Shown here: positions 8,254 to 18,232 of the stretch, in pieces | How positions within the stretch are numbered: position 1 is the first letter of the stretch | Layout: each line of letters opens with the position of its first letter | From: Roseivirga sp. BDSF3-8 | GTDB lineage: Bacteria > Bacteroidota > Bacteroidia > Cytophagales > Cyclobacteriaceae | Length of the DNA: 64,000 nucleotides | Direction of reading: 5' to 3' | Assembly (NCBI RefSeq): GCF_041449215.1 | Contig: NZ_JBGNFV010000001.1 | Coordinates: 3,923,001 to 3,987,000, forward strand | The notes under the pieces: model-generated | Databases searched by the model: none | Seen by the model: the letters and a program-made list of their open reading frames with translations, nothing else | Told to the model about the DNA's origin: nothing | Program-made: the position numbers and the translations under genes

Positions 8254-11200
8254 ATGAAAAGCACTACCGGCAATAAGACGTATATGATGCTGGCCCTGGC
8301 TGTGGCCACAGGTCTGTTATTTCATGGAGCTTCTTTTTTCAATACGCTGGAAGACACGTATGATATATATGTACACATCTTCTTTGCTGACCACTATGCC
8401 GGTTCGTGGTTTGAACCATGGGAAAACCGCTGGTATACGGGCTTTCAGCTAGTAAGTTACCCACCATTGGTGCATCAGCTCATTGCGTTGCTATCAAAGG
8501 TGGGGGGGCTTAAGTTCGGAGCGTATACTCTTGCTTTCGGAGTAGTGATCCTGTACGTAACGGGGGCTTATCGCTTTTCCAAACTGATATCGTGCAATGA
8601 GACTGCGGCTGGTTATGCTGCCCTTATTGCTGTATTTGCGCCCTCAGTGGTAGAGGCGCTGCATGTATTCGGGCAGTTGCCGATGATGATGGGTATTGGA
8701 TGGCTGTTGCATTCTCTGCCGGAGATCTACCTTTATGTGCGGTATGGCAAGCTCAGGTATTTTCTTAATGCTATCAGCCTCATTGGTGTGGCTGTCTGCT
8801 CGCATCACGTGACTCCTATATTCGGCATGGTTTTCTTTGTGTTACCTCTCATGGCGACTGCCGTAATGGATGGCGCTTATGCGGAGGTGGGCAGCTACCG
8901 TAAGGTAGGCCCGCTGTTATTTTTAAAATATGCGATCAAATACCTCAGACGTATTATAATCTTCGGCTTTTCAACAATTGTGGTGGCTGTGGTGGTGATA
9001 CTTCCATACTGGATATACTCGAAGAATGACCCGATAGCCCAGGTACCTATTCCGCACGGTAGCCGGGACAGTTTTATAGAGGTGTTTAGCTCGGGGCTGG
9101 TATTCTTTATCATTCCATGGGGTTTTGTGCTGGCCATCATGCCTTTTCTATTCTACCGCTACTTCAGCCGCCGTAATTTGTTTCTGGGGCTTAGCTTCAG
9201 CATGCTCGTGCTGTTGGGCACTGGCGGTACTACTCCTATACCTAAACTGCTGCTGGGGGAGAACGCCTTTTCGATACTGACGCTGGAGCGCTTCACTTTC
9301 TGGGCTACTATCATGGCTATACCCCTTACCGGGGAATTTCTATGGCGGTTTTTCGAGGGGAATATCGGGAAAATGATTACTGACTGTCACCCGGCTATTG
9401 TGCATAAGTTTCTGGTGGTACTTATGGTGGCCATGGTTTTCATAAGCAGCGGGTTTACCATGAACCTCAGCTTCTTCAGGCCATTGCAGCCGGATATGGT
9501 GGAGCTAAAGCCAATCCTGAACTTTTTGCAGTCGGACAAGCATTACAAATGGCGTTTTCTCACACTGGGGTTCGGGGACCAGATGGCGTGGCTGTCGGCT
9601 AATACGAATGCCCTTACCATTGATGGCAACTACCACTCGGCCCGGCGGGTGCCGGAGCTGACTACGCGTGCCATAGAGCGGCTGGAAAATGCCAAGTACC
9701 GGGGGATAGAGGGCATAGGCACGTTGCATCAGTTCCTTACTACTCCGGAGACCTTTCACCTGAAGTACATCTTCAGCAATGATAAGTTTTACGACCCGAT
9801 GCTGTACTTTACGGGCTGGCACAGGGTGAAGCAGCTCAGCAACGGGATAATGGTATGGGAGAGGTCTGATGTATCCACGCTGCCTTCTGTCCTGCCTAAA
9901 AAGAACATCCCCAAGTTTCAGAAGATCATGTGGGGTACTGTGCCTCTGTCGGTTCTGGTGCTGGCTTTTTTCTTCAATATTCAGTTGCACTGGATACATC
10001 ATGTTTCGGGCAGGAAAGACATCCTGCGTGATGTATACCAGAACCCTGAAAAAGCACGCCATACTGCCCGTCCCTGGCTGTATTATGTAACTAAATACTG
10101 GCTCATACTCGTGCTGCTGATGGCTGCTGCGCTGGTTACGAATCTTTACTTTGTTAATCTTACCCAGAACACTCCTGAAAAGGTGGTGCAGTCTTACTAT
10201 GATGCGCTTGATTTTAAAGAATTCGAGCGGGCCCATAGCTATGTGTATCCTGGTGCAGGCCTGAGCCTTGACCAGTTCCTCTTACAGACTTCTGTGACGG
10301 ACGGGCTGGTAGACAGCTACGGCAAGCTGAATAATATTCATACCAGCGTGCTGGATAGTGACAGTGGAAAGGCTAGGGTAGAGGTGCACCTGCAGTGGAT
10401 TACTCCCCTGAATGAAAAGGAGCGTACGGAGGTGCACCATGTGATCAGGGAAAAAGGCAGGTGGTATATTGTGCCTGAACCTTTTAAAAACAACATACCG
10501 GTAAACCAGTATTTTGACCAGCCGGAAAACGCTTACTATAACCAGGGGCGGCGTACTGTTACGACGGAGGAGACCTTCCATAAAGACGTACTGGACCGTC
10601 CGGTGCTGCAGGTGCACCAGGCGAGCCTGGTGAAGAAGGATGGGCGCTACGCTGTAGCAGGGCTTGTGCAAAACCTGGATGATTACCCGGCAGATGTAAC
10701 GATTAAGGCTACGCTGCTGGATAGTACCGGTGCCCCCCTTACCAGCTATTATGACAAGTACTACATGACGCATAAACTACTGCCTAAGGAGATGACTGCC
10801 TTCCGGGTGGATTTTGAAGGTGTGGGCTGGTTGCAGGCCTATGACAGTACCAGTAAAATATTTGATCCGGATCTTTTTCTGGAGGCAGAGTTTAGTTCCC
10901 CTCCCGTCAGCTTTGCCCTGGAAGTACTGGGGTCAGTGGCGACCCAGGACTTGTATAAGGATATGGTCATACGCGATCTGGTGCAGGACAGCAGGGGCTT
11001 TTCGGGTTTACTGTTCAACTACGGATCAAAGACGGCTACTATAAGCCAGATCATTGTTTCACAATACGATAGCCTGGGGCATATACTCTGGGCTGATCAT
11101 GTGCTGGTGGAAAAGAGTGTCTTTCCCCGCCGGCACCAACCCTTTATTATTTCGGCCCCTTCAGCGGCAGAGGTCATCACTCTTGTGAGTACCCGTCCGG

Positions 11201-11361
11201 AAAAGATCCTGATAAACGGGATTGCCAATGAGGAGATCATCCGCAAATATCAGGCTGCAAGAGGGGCAGAGCCTACGGACCTTATCCCTGTCGCGTGGGG
11301 CGGTACACGGGCCATACGGCTGAATATGAACCACTTTATCGGAAATCCCGCACCTTTTTGA
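8254..11361 (+). CDS. Giant membrane protein, PTPS-related / GT-C-like, with NTF2-like and C-terminal beta domains
   Basis: This 1035-residue protein begins with a membrane segment and then the characteristic stretch DTYDIYVHIFFADHYAGSWF, PWENRWYTGF and YPPLVHQLIALL. That pattern is seen in the membrane family named after a 6-pyruvoyl-tetrahydropterin synthase-related domain, which resembles polytopic GT-C glycosyltransferases with an acidic first loop. About ten membrane helices occupy residues 1-410, then comes a soluble loop and another helix near 560-580. After a further helix at about 610-635, an NTF2-like domain follows (NTPEKVVQSYYDALDFKEFE to KGRWYIVPEPF, about 640-745). The C-terminus holds a beta-rich domain (VKKDGRYAVAGLVQNLDDYP). 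It starts a four-gene operon with very tight spacing. Transfer of a lipid-linked sugar is my inference. Confidence 0.8.
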   Translation: MKSTTGNKTYMMLALAVATGLLFHGASFFNTLEDTYDIYVHIFFADHYAGSWFEPWENRWYTGFQLVSYPPLVHQLIALLSKVGGLKFGAYTLAFGVVILYVTGAYRFSKLISCNETAAGYAALIAVFAPSVVEALHVFGQLPMMMGIGWLLHSLPEIYLYVRYGKLRYFLNAISLIGVAVCSHHVTPIFGMVFFVLPLMATAVMDGAYAEVGSYRKVGPLLFLKYAIKYLRRIIIFGFSTIVVAVVVILPYWIYSKNDPIAQVPIPHGSRDSFIEVFSSGLVFFIIPWGFVLAIMPFLFYRYFSRRNLFLGLSFSMLVLLGTGGTTPIPKLLLGENAFSILTLERFTFWATIMAIPLTGEFLWRFFEGNIGKMITDCHPAIVHKFLVVLMVAMVFISSGFTMNLSFFRPLQPDMVELKPILNFLQSDKHYKWRFLTLGFGDQMAWLSANTNALTIDGNYHSARRVPELTTRAIERLENAKYRGIEGIGTLHQFLTTPETFHLKYIFSNDKFYDPMLYFTGWHRVKQLSNGIMVWERSDVSTLPSVLPKKNIPKFQKIMWGTVPLSVLVLAFFFNIQLHWIHHVSGRKDILRDVYQNPEKARHTARPWLYYVTKYWLILVLLMAAALVTNLYFVNLTQNTPEKVVQSYYDALDFKEFERAHSYVYPGAGLSLDQFLLQTSVTDGLVDSYGKLNNIHTSVLDSDSGKARVEVHLQWITPLNEKERTEVHHVIREKGRWYIVPEPFKNNIPVNQYFDQPENAYYNQGRRTVTTEETFHKDVLDRPVLQVHQASLVKKDGRYAVAGLVQNLDDYPADVTIKATLLDSTGAPLTSYYDKYYMTHKLLPKEMTAFRVDFEGVGWLQAYDSTSKIFDPDLFLEAEFSSPPVSFALEVLGSVATQDLYKDMVIRDLVQDSRGFSGLLFNYGSKTATISQIIVSQYDSLGHILWADHVLVEKSVFPRRHQPFIISAPSAAEVITLVSTRPEKILINGIANEEIIRKYQAARGAEPTDLIPVAWGGTRAIRLNMNHFIGNPAPF

Positions 11362-12560
11362 GAACGCTACTAACGATATTGCTCATGATAGGGGGGCTCA
11401 CTGCGCTGGCTGGTCCACGTGCCACGCCGGCAGACTGTACGGGGGCCGCTGTAGCGGGATCGTATATACCCCTAAGCTACTGCCTGGAGGATATGCCGCA
11501 GGGCGATAGCCTTCAGCTCATGATAGAGCATGCCTTTGGTCTGCAGATACTGCATAGTGTACCTGTGGAAAATCGTGCTGTTTTTATGCTGCCTCTATCA
11601 TTAAGTCGTAAGGCTGGTGTACTGAGTGTGCAACTGCTGAGCAGGGGGCAATCTCTGCATCACAGAACCCTGCGCATACTGCCGGATACGAGCCATAGGG
11701 GTGCCCTGGAGGCTTATGCCGGCCCTAAGCACCTTATTACTGACCATGAGGACCATACTATGGTGGTGGTCTCTCTGCTGGATAGCATGGATAACCCGTA
11801 CCCGCCCGGTGCTTTGGTGAATTACCTCCTTATGGCTAAGGGAGAGGTACAAAGTGGTGAGCGGCCTACGGGGGTTCTGCATAGTTACATGCGTATGAAG
11901 GCGCCGGTTAAGGCGGGGTATGGGTCTATCACTATACGCGCGGATACCGTGTCGCACACGACCTTCCGGGTGAATTTTTACGCAAATGACCCTGAGGATT
12001 TCCGTATTATGGCGGAACGGGAGCATGGGTATGCGGATGACAAACAACTTATTTCACTCACTACGGATATGCTGCAGGACCGCCATGGTAATGTGGTGGG
12101 CAATGGTACTATTGTTCACTTCCTTATCACCAACAGTGAGGGCGCCCGGACTATGGCTGTGGGGCGGGCAACAGAGGGACGCGCGGAAGTAAAAATGCCT
12201 GCCCCTGCTTACCCTACTACCTGGCAGATACGGGCGGAGGTGCCTTACTATGCAACCAGCAGCGAGGATCTTACGCTGGACTTTAAAGCGTCGCTCACAG
12301 GCTATCCGCTGCACTATACCCCGGTTACGCGAAGGCTTACCATAGGGCCTGTGAGAGGCTTTACGGGCCACTATCTGGCCGATGCGACACCTGTGAAGGT
12401 GCGGGTGCTCACCCAGGATGATACTGTACGCCTGGATACTGAACTTAGAGACGGCCTTGCCACTATACAGATACCTGCGGAAATAAGCTCCTGGAGGGCA
12501 GAAGCAGAGATTGCCACGGTCATAGAAACCTTTAATCCCCAAGCAAAAAATGAAAGATAA
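11358..12560 (+). CDS. Secreted protein with Ig-like domains, unknown function
   Basis: About 400 residues. A TTG at 11358 overlaps the previous stop as TTGA and gives a short, well-formed signal peptide (LRTLLTILLMIGGLTALAGP). A GTG at 11295 would add 21 polar residues in front, so the TTG is preferred. The mature part looks beta-rich and repetitive. Pieces such as VVSLLDSMDNPYPPGALVNY and SLTTDMLQDRHGNVVGNGTI, followed by VHFLITNSEG, resemble invasin or bacterial Ig-like (Big) domains, where D..GN.V..GT.V.F is common. The last codons overlap the next gene by 11 bases. Its place between a PTPS-related protein and a glycosidase suggests a periplasmic role in glycan handling, but the function is unknown. 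Confidence 0.7.
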   Translation: MRTLLTILLMIGGLTALAGPRATPADCTGAAVAGSYIPLSYCLEDMPQGDSLQLMIEHAFGLQILHSVPVENRAVFMLPLSLSRKAGVLSVQLLSRGQSLHHRTLRILPDTSHRGALEAYAGPKHLITDHEDHTMVVVSLLDSMDNPYPPGALVNYLLMAKGEVQSGERPTGVLHSYMRMKAPVKAGYGSITIRADTVSHTTFRVNFYANDPEDFRIMAEREHGYADDKQLISLTTDMLQDRHGNVVGNGTIVHFLITNSEGARTMAVGRATEGRAEVKMPAPAYPTTWQIRAEVPYYATSSEDLTLDFKASLTGYPLHYTPVTRRLTIGPVRGFTGHYLADATPVKVRVLTQDDTVRLDTELRDGLATIQIPAEISSWRAEAEIATVIETFNPQAKNER

Positions 12561-14109
12561 CCGACACTACGCAGCCTTGCTCATAATCAGCTTCCTGGCA
12601 CTTTCCACGGTGCTGTTCTACGGGTTTTCACAGGTGATCACTTATTTCCGTACGGGTGCTGACCCTTCGGGTATGCTTTTGCTGAGTGCCGATGAGGTGG
12701 ATTACTTTTACCGGCCGGACTATACGTGGAGTGGGATAGAGGAGGCAGAAGGCCGCCCCATGGAGGAAGGTACTTTGCAAAAGGTCAGTAAAGACTACCT
12801 GGCGGGGTATTACTACCAGTACCAGGCGAGTGGCCACGGACATGAAATGGGCCTCAAGGACTACTATTCGGACAAAGCAAGGCAGCAGCTAAAGGCCTCT
12901 GCTATGTCTTATAAAAATGGGGAAAGCAGCCACCGGGGCACGACCATTCAGCACAATCTCAGGCTGAAGTTCTATTCTGATGACGGCACCATTATTACGC
13001 TGTCCGATGAAGTGGTGAGCTTTAATAAGGTATATAGCGGGGGGCGGTATTATCGTCATTACGATACGGCTACATATGAGGTGATGCTGCTGCTGGAGGA
13101 CAACTTCTGGCGTGTAAGGCATAAGATACGTGGGTTGCCGGAAAAACGCTTTAATCCGGAAAACCTGGAAAAAAGTGCAGTAAGCATCCAAAATAATCAC
13201 TTCATCGTAAACGGCCGGCCTCTGCATCTCAAAAGTCTAAATTACTATCCGAAACAATATCCGTGGAGAATGATGTGGGAAAATTTCGATAGTATAGATT
13301 TCGCTTCCGACTTTAAGAAGGTGAGAGAAGCAGGCTTTAACAGTCTCAGGATATTTATACCCTATGAAGCCTTTGGCAAGGCGGAGATCAGACCTGAGGA
13401 AATAGATAAGCTAAAAAGGCTAATGGACCTGGCGCAGGTGTATGAGCTTAAGGTAATAGTGACTCTGTTTGACTTTTTTCTGGGATACAGAATAGAGGAA
13501 TGGACTCTTAGCGACCGCCACGCGCAGGCAGTGGTTACTGCCCTGCGGGACCATCCGGCCCTTCTGGCCTGGGATGTCAAGAATGAACCGGATCTGGATT
13601 TTGAAAGCTTCGGTAAAGGGGAGGTGCTGGACTGGCTTGATTTTATTACTCAGCGGATACGGACATATGACCCTAACCATCTAATTACGATCGGGTGGAG
13701 CCAGCCTGAGGCGTCGATGCTGCTGACTGAGCAGGTGGACTTTCTTTCTTTCCACTTCTACCGGGATCCAAAAGAGCTGGATGCCTTTATGAATAATCTG
13801 CCGGAGCTAAATATACCTATACTGCTGGAAGAGACGGGTATGCACAGCTACGATGCCTGGTGGTACCCTTTTGGTAAATCTGAAGCAGAGCAGGCGGACT
13901 ATCTGGAGCAGGTACTGGCTATCTCTAAAAAGTATAATCTGCACTATGCGATCTGGACTCTGTATGATTTTGAAAATGTGCCGGGCGATGTGGCCGGTGA
14001 TGCTCCCTGGCGCAGAAGGCCTCAGATGCGCTATGGGCTTATCGATACAAAAATGAATAAGAAGAAAGTATACGAAGTTGTAAAAAAGTATAATGAAGAT
14101 GAAAACTGA
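12550..14109 (+). CDS. Membrane-anchored glycoside hydrolase, GH5-like
   Basis: The 519-residue protein has an N-terminal membrane anchor (residues 8-32) and a domain of about 170 residues with NTF2-like character (KVSKDYLAGYYYQYQ, YEVMLLLEDNFWRVRHK). A TIM-barrel catalytic domain spans about 215-515. Visible barrel motifs are FIVNGRPLHLKSLNYYP, REAGFNSLRIF, WDVKNEPD (acid/base Glu346) and PILLEETGM (probable nucleophile Glu428). This fits clan GH-A, closest in style to GH5 or GH2-type (1,4)-beta-glycosidases. Substrate is unknown. In export loci such membrane-bound hydrolases trim or release the polymer (PelA and BcsZ are known examples); this role is inferred from its place between the Ig-like and GT4 genes. 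The 3' end overlaps the GT4 gene by 17 bases. Confidence 0.85.
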   Translation: MKDNRHYAALLIISFLALSTVLFYGFSQVITYFRTGADPSGMLLLSADEVDYFYRPDYTWSGIEEAEGRPMEEGTLQKVSKDYLAGYYYQYQASGHGHEMGLKDYYSDKARQQLKASAMSYKNGESSHRGTTIQHNLRLKFYSDDGTIITLSDEVVSFNKVYSGGRYYRHYDTATYEVMLLLEDNFWRVRHKIRGLPEKRFNPENLEKSAVSIQNNHFIVNGRPLHLKSLNYYPKQYPWRMMWENFDSIDFASDFKKVREAGFNSLRIFIPYEAFGKAEIRPEEIDKLKRLMDLAQVYELKVIVTLFDFFLGYRIEEWTLSDRHAQAVVTALRDHPALLAWDVKNEPDLDFESFGKGEVLDWLDFITQRIRTYDPNHLITIGWSQPEASMLLTEQVDFLSFHFYRDPKELDAFMNNLPELNIPILLEETGMHSYDAWWYPFGKSEAEQADYLEQVLAISKKYNLHYAIWTLYDFENVPGDVAGDAPWRRRPQMRYGLIDTKMNKKKVYEVVKKYNEDEN

Positions 14110-15274
14110 CCTCAGTATAGCACTCATAACTCCGTTCCCGCCGAGTAAGACTACGCTTAACGAGTACGGGTACCATCTGGCGAATCATTTTGCTGCGAAG
14201 GAGGAGATCACCCGCCTTTACTTACTTACGGAAGAGGGGTATGATATAAAGCAAGCACCTGATGATAAGGTGGAGATTCACCCATGCTGGTCTTTTAACA
14301 GTTACCGTAACTTGCTGAGCATTTTCAGGAAGATAGGTGAGCTAAGGCCTGATATGGTTGTTCTCAACCTTCAGTTTTTACTTTTCGGTGATAAAAAGGT
14401 GGCGGCGGGGTTAGGGCTTCTGCTACCTCTGCTGCTGAGAATAACAGGGTTCAGGACTATTGTTTTGCTGCATAATATTATGGAAGAGGTAGACCTTACT
14501 GAGGCGGGTATTACGCAAAGTAAGCTGAAGAAAAACCTTTTTACGCTGGCGGGCAACCTGCTCACCCGTTGCATACTGCAGGCAGACCTGGTGGGTGTGA
14601 CGATAGAGAGCTATGTGGATACGCTCCGTAATAAGTACAGGGCGGCTAATGTGGCTCTATTGCCGCACGGGTCATTTGAATTACCCGAAAAGCCTGAGCC
14701 GGTATCTCCGGGAGGCCCCATGAAGGTGATGACCTTCGGTAAGTTCGGCACATACAAAAAGGTGGAAGTGCTCATAGAAGCGATAGAGCTGGTGAGGCAG
14801 GACACGGGGCTGGATGTAGCGCTCGTGATCGCCGGGACTGATAACCCGAATGTAGGGGGGTATCTGGATGGTGTGAAAGCAAAGTATGCGCACGTGCCTG
14901 CTATTACGTTTACCGGTTATGTACCCGAGGAGCAGGTGCCGGTCATTTTTAAGGAATCGACACTGGTGGTATTTCCCTATACTTCGACTACGGGTAGCAG
15001 TGGCGTGCTGCACCAGGCAGGTAGCTATGGTAAGGCTGCGGTACTGCCTGACCTGGGCGACCTGGGCCGCCTGGTTAAGGAGGAGGGGTACGGCGGTGCC
15101 TTCTTCCAGCCGGGCGACCGGCGCAGCCTGGCAAATGCGATCATCGAATTACTTACTGATCAAACGCTGCGCCGCAGAATAGAGCGGCAGAATTTTACTG
15201 CTGCCACATCACTTTACCTTGGTGATATTGCCGACTGGTACCTGATCCATATGGAGAGGCTACTGGCGGCTTAG
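14093..15274 (+). CDS. Family 4 (GT-B) glycosyltransferase
   Basis: A 393-residue transferase with two Rossmann-like halves. The N-terminal half starts LSIALITPFPPSKTTLNEYG, typical of an acceptor domain. The C-terminal half contains KVMTFGKFGTYKKVEVLIEA, then LDVALVIAGTDNP, FTGYVPEEQVP and VVFPYTSTTGSSGVLHQAGS, the usual nucleotide-sugar site where ExxxxxE is partly replaced by a Gly/Ser-rich motif. It is a cytoplasmic enzyme using an activated sugar. It overlaps the previous gene by 17 bases and ends the operon, followed by a strong hairpin. A second ATG at 14099 is also possible. It may build the polysaccharide backbone, comparable in role to PelF, but that is inference. Confidence 0.88.
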   Translation: MKMKTDLSIALITPFPPSKTTLNEYGYHLANHFAAKEEITRLYLLTEEGYDIKQAPDDKVEIHPCWSFNSYRNLLSIFRKIGELRPDMVVLNLQFLLFGDKKVAAGLGLLLPLLLRITGFRTIVLLHNIMEEVDLTEAGITQSKLKKNLFTLAGNLLTRCILQADLVGVTIESYVDTLRNKYRAANVALLPHGSFELPEKPEPVSPGGPMKVMTFGKFGTYKKVEVLIEAIELVRQDTGLDVALVIAGTDNPNVGGYLDGVKAKYAHVPAITFTGYVPEEQVPVIFKESTLVVFPYTSTTGSSGVLHQAGSYGKAAVLPDLGDLGRLVKEEGYGGAFFQPGDRRSLANAIIELLTDQTLRRRIERQNFTAATSLYLGDIADWYLIHMERLLAA

Positions 15275-15308
15275 GATATTTGGTATTGCTCGTTGATGGT
15301 TTGTGCAT

Positions 15309-15336
15309 ACCCCGTTTGCCGCAAGGTGGGCGGGGT
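15309..15336 (+). terminator. Terminator hairpin of the 8254-15274 operon
   Basis: The arms ACCCCGTTTGCC and GGTGGGCGGGGT form a 12-pair stem (several G-U pairs in the RNA) around a GCAA tetraloop. It begins 35 bases after the stop codon. The following tract is only TATTTAAAG, so termination may be partial. A related hairpin recurs at 18195. Confidence 0.7.
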
Positions 15337-15951
15337 TATTTAAAGCTCCTTTCCTGCAGAGCCTAAAGGCATGGAAGGGGAACCGGAAGAAATGCCGGAG
15401 TGGTTCATGACTGAAAAATTCTAAAGTTTAATAAAATTCACCTCATTTACTACCCATTTGATTGGACAAACCTATGAGGTGCGGCGGCATGGAAGCGCGT
15501 AAGCTACACCTAATTACAAATTTAGGATCCTTATTTTTTTGCGGATATTATTCAAAAATATATCAGAATAGTACTTAAGTTGTTTGCTTTAAGAATCGGG
15601 GTTTTTACCGCGGCCAACTCTCACTACGTTTGTAAAAAATACGTTGGAAGTTTTCTCAATACGGCCTGCAACCATTTAAGTCTTCAATCAGCAGGTTTCC
15701 GCCGGAATGTGCCAGCCCATCGTATTTATCACTCTATTGGAAGATGGAGAGTGTGAGGTGATCAGAGATGTTGATCCGCCATTTATCACATTTTAAAGTC
15801 TTTATTTTCTAATAAGAGCGGTATCAGTTCAGCCAGCTTAGGTATTTGATTTTAGTTTTTTCGTGTTATCAGGCCTGGGAGGTGTGATGCATCGATTGGT
15901 GCGATCCTTCTGCAAAAATGGGCAGCGTAACCTAAATATTAACAGTAACCA
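15337..15951. other. Intergenic region upstream of a TonB receptor
   Basis: About 615 bases with no credible reading frame. It presumably contains the promoter and leader of the receptor at 15952. I saw no clear TTTG/TAnnTTTG pair and no recognisable riboswitch fold. Confidence 0.5.
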
Positions 15952-18039
15952 ATGATGACTAACTATTACCGTTCACTTGTGAAAGCTCTGGGTATAGGGA
16001 CCTTAGCCCTCGGTAGTGTATCTGCTTTTGCCCAGGATAGCGATATGGACCTTTATGAATTGTCGCTGGAGGAGTTGATGAACGTGGAGATCGTATCAGC
16101 GACAAAAAAGTCGGAATCTCTTTTTGAAGCGCCGGTTTCGAGCTACTCTATTAGCCGCGATGAGATTGCCCAATCGGGGGTGACATCGATTCCGGAGGCT
16201 TTGCGGCTATGTCCGGGTGTCATTGTCCGGGAAATGACTAACGGCAATTATGATGTGCATCTGCGCGGCCTGGAAAATACGGCCCGTTACACTAACACGG
16301 TAGACCAGCAAAATAAGTTAACGCTGGTAATGATTGACAACCGCCCGGTATTCAATTATGAGCAGGGGGGGACATTTTGGGAATTTCTGCCGGTGGATCT
16401 GATCGATGTGGAGCGGATCGAGATTGTGCGTGGACCGGCGGCCCCATTGTTTGGGCCTAATGCGGTAACAGGCGTAATCAATATCATTACCCGTCATGCT
16501 GAAAAGAAAGGTTTGTATACTTCTGCAAATGCCCAGATAGCTCCTGGCCAAACGTCAGTAGGTAATCTGGCGCTGGGCTATGGCTTTAGTGATAAGCTGA
16601 CCATAACCTTATCGGGCAATTACCAAAACCGGGACCGGTTTGACGATGAGTATTATATCATATCTGATGATGCATACTCCTCAGATCTGGATGAACTGGC
16701 AGACGCAGACCTGCTTTATCCTGACCCTGCTCTGGCTCAGGAAAAGTTTGGTGTGAATGCTTTTGTAAATTATAAGGCTAACGAAAATGCAGGGATTGAA
16801 TTTTCTGCGGGCCTGCAGGATGCAGACGGACAAAAAGCTTACCTGAGTGCCAGTGCGCCTACGTTGGTAACGGGCAACGGAGGATCGACGAAGTATGCTA
16901 ATCTGGCGGCAAGGTTTTATGGGCTAAACGCAAGGCTCTCGCACAATTCCGGCGATTACTATTTAGTAAAGGAAGCCCAGCCGGGTGCGACTCTGGTAGA
17001 ATATAAGGTTAATGATGCGGTGTTAGAATATGAATGGGAGATTAATGAAAAAATAAGCTTCCGTCCCGGCTTAAACTTTCAGCATGTGGACTACCTGGTG
17101 AATGACTCTTTAAATTCTGAAATTAACAACTATGCGGGCTCTTTACAGGGGGACTTTAAGCCTGCTGAAAACTGGCGTGTCATTGCTGCGGGGCGCATAG
17201 ATAAGTTTAATTCACTGGATAAGCCTTATTTCTCTTACCAATTGGCTACAACTTACACCATCAAAGACAAATACGTGATCCGAGCTGCTCAATCACGTTC
17301 TTCTAACAGCCTTTTCTGGGCTACCACTGCGCTTTCATCTTCGGGTGAGGAACTGGACCTGACTTCTGTTACTATGACTGAACTTGGCTTCAGGGCTCAG
17401 CTTACGCCGAACCTGTCCATAGATGCGGACTTGTTCCGCCAACAGTTGGAAGATATGAGCCTGTTCCTGCTGACGGACTTTGATCTGACCACAAACCCTA
17501 TTACGGTAGAAGTGGGCTACAAAAACTTACCTCTTAAAGCCATTCAATATGGTATGACTTTGTCGGCAAACTACGTGCCGACGAGCAGGATTCAGTTAAA
17601 GCCTTTTATTACGATTCAGAAGACGGAGGTAAAAGACAGACCACTAGGCTTTAATGCACTGGATACTGATCCGGTATTTAACCCTTATAACATCTATACC
17701 ACGGTGGATGAGGACCAGGAAAGCACGCCTTCGGTATATGGGGGACTGTATGCTAACTACCGCGTTTCTCAAAAGTGGAATGTAAACCTGAGCTCATACT
17801 TCTTCAGTGCGCATACACTCTTTAATGAGATCGACTTGCAGCGGGAAGGCGAATCTGCCGTAGGCGTAGGCCAGATTGATGGCAAGGCCCTTATCAATGC
17901 CAAAGTTTCCTATCAGGTAGTGGATAAGCTGAATCTATATATAAACGGAAGGAACCTGCTGGGAGGCGAGAGCCGTGAGTTTTACGGCACAGACCGCACT
18001 GGAAGGTCTGTATTGTTCGGAGCGAGCTATAATTTCTAA
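15952..18039 (+). CDS. TonB-dependent outer membrane receptor
   Basis: A 695-residue receptor with a signal peptide (cleavage probably after SAFAQ, about residue 27). The N-terminal extension ELSLEELMNVEIVSATKKSE is common in TonB receptors of the BtuB/CirA-like class. The plug domain spans about 55-180 (ISRDEIAQSGVTSIPEALRL, VDLIDVERIEIVRGPAAPLF, NAVTGVINIITR), and a 22-strand barrel fills the rest, ending in the aromatic FGASYNF. It lacks the SusC-type N-terminal beta sandwich, so it is not part of a SusC/D pair. The substrate could be a siderophore, a cobalamin-like compound or a peptide; the sequence does not decide. It sits within the polysaccharide region but has its own terminators. 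Confidence 0.9.
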   Translation: MMTNYYRSLVKALGIGTLALGSVSAFAQDSDMDLYELSLEELMNVEIVSATKKSESLFEAPVSSYSISRDEIAQSGVTSIPEALRLCPGVIVREMTNGNYDVHLRGLENTARYTNTVDQQNKLTLVMIDNRPVFNYEQGGTFWEFLPVDLIDVERIEIVRGPAAPLFGPNAVTGVINIITRHAEKKGLYTSANAQIAPGQTSVGNLALGYGFSDKLTITLSGNYQNRDRFDDEYYIISDDAYSSDLDELADADLLYPDPALAQEKFGVNAFVNYKANENAGIEFSAGLQDADGQKAYLSASAPTLVTGNGGSTKYANLAARFYGLNARLSHNSGDYYLVKEAQPGATLVEYKVNDAVLEYEWEINEKISFRPGLNFQHVDYLVNDSLNSEINNYAGSLQGDFKPAENWRVIAAGRIDKFNSLDKPYFSYQLATTYTIKDKYVIRAAQSRSSNSLFWATTALSSSGEELDLTSVTMTELGFRAQLTPNLSIDADLFRQQLEDMSLFLLTDFDLTTNPITVEVGYKNLPLKAIQYGMTLSANYVPTSRIQLKPFITIQKTEVKDRPLGFNALDTDPVFNPYNIYTTVDEDQESTPSVYGGLYANYRVSQKWNVNLSSYFFSAHTLFNEIDLQREGESAVGVGQIDGKALINAKVSYQVVDKLNLYINGRNLLGGESREFYGTDRTGRSVLFGASYNF

Positions 18040-18061
18040 TCCTAACCCAATTCTGTAAAGT

Positions 18062-18095
18062 ACCACTTCCGGCCCATAGGGAGTGGTCTTTTTTC
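18062..18095 (+). terminator. Terminator after the TonB receptor gene
   Basis: Arms ACCACTTCC and GGGAGTGGT form a nine-pair stem followed by CTTTTTTC, 22 bases after the stop codon. Confidence 0.85.
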
Positions 18096-18194
18096 TAAAA
18101 ATCCGATAGCTCGGACTGTTGCTATATCTAAAATGGATTGGCTCCCACCTGAAAAGGTATTTTTGTTTTTTTTACATGTTGGTGTTTAGTGCAT

Positions 18195-18232
18195 ACCCTG
18201 TCCGCTGGTAAGTGGGCGGGGTTGTTTTTTTT
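18195..18232 (+). terminator. Second terminator-like hairpin, related to the one at 15309
   Basis: Arms ACCCTGTCCGCT (18195-18206) and AGTGGGCGGGGT (18211-18222) enclose GGTA and are followed by TGTTTTTTTT. The sequence context GTGCATACCC...GTGGGCGGGGTT is shared with the hairpin at 15309-15336, so the two are likely copies of one element. Confidence 0.8.

Noticed and set aside
9505-10236. Antisense open frame of 243 codons within the PTPS-related gene
   Set aside because: It lies opposite a clear coding frame, with no protein-like domain, and the sense strand protein is recognisable.
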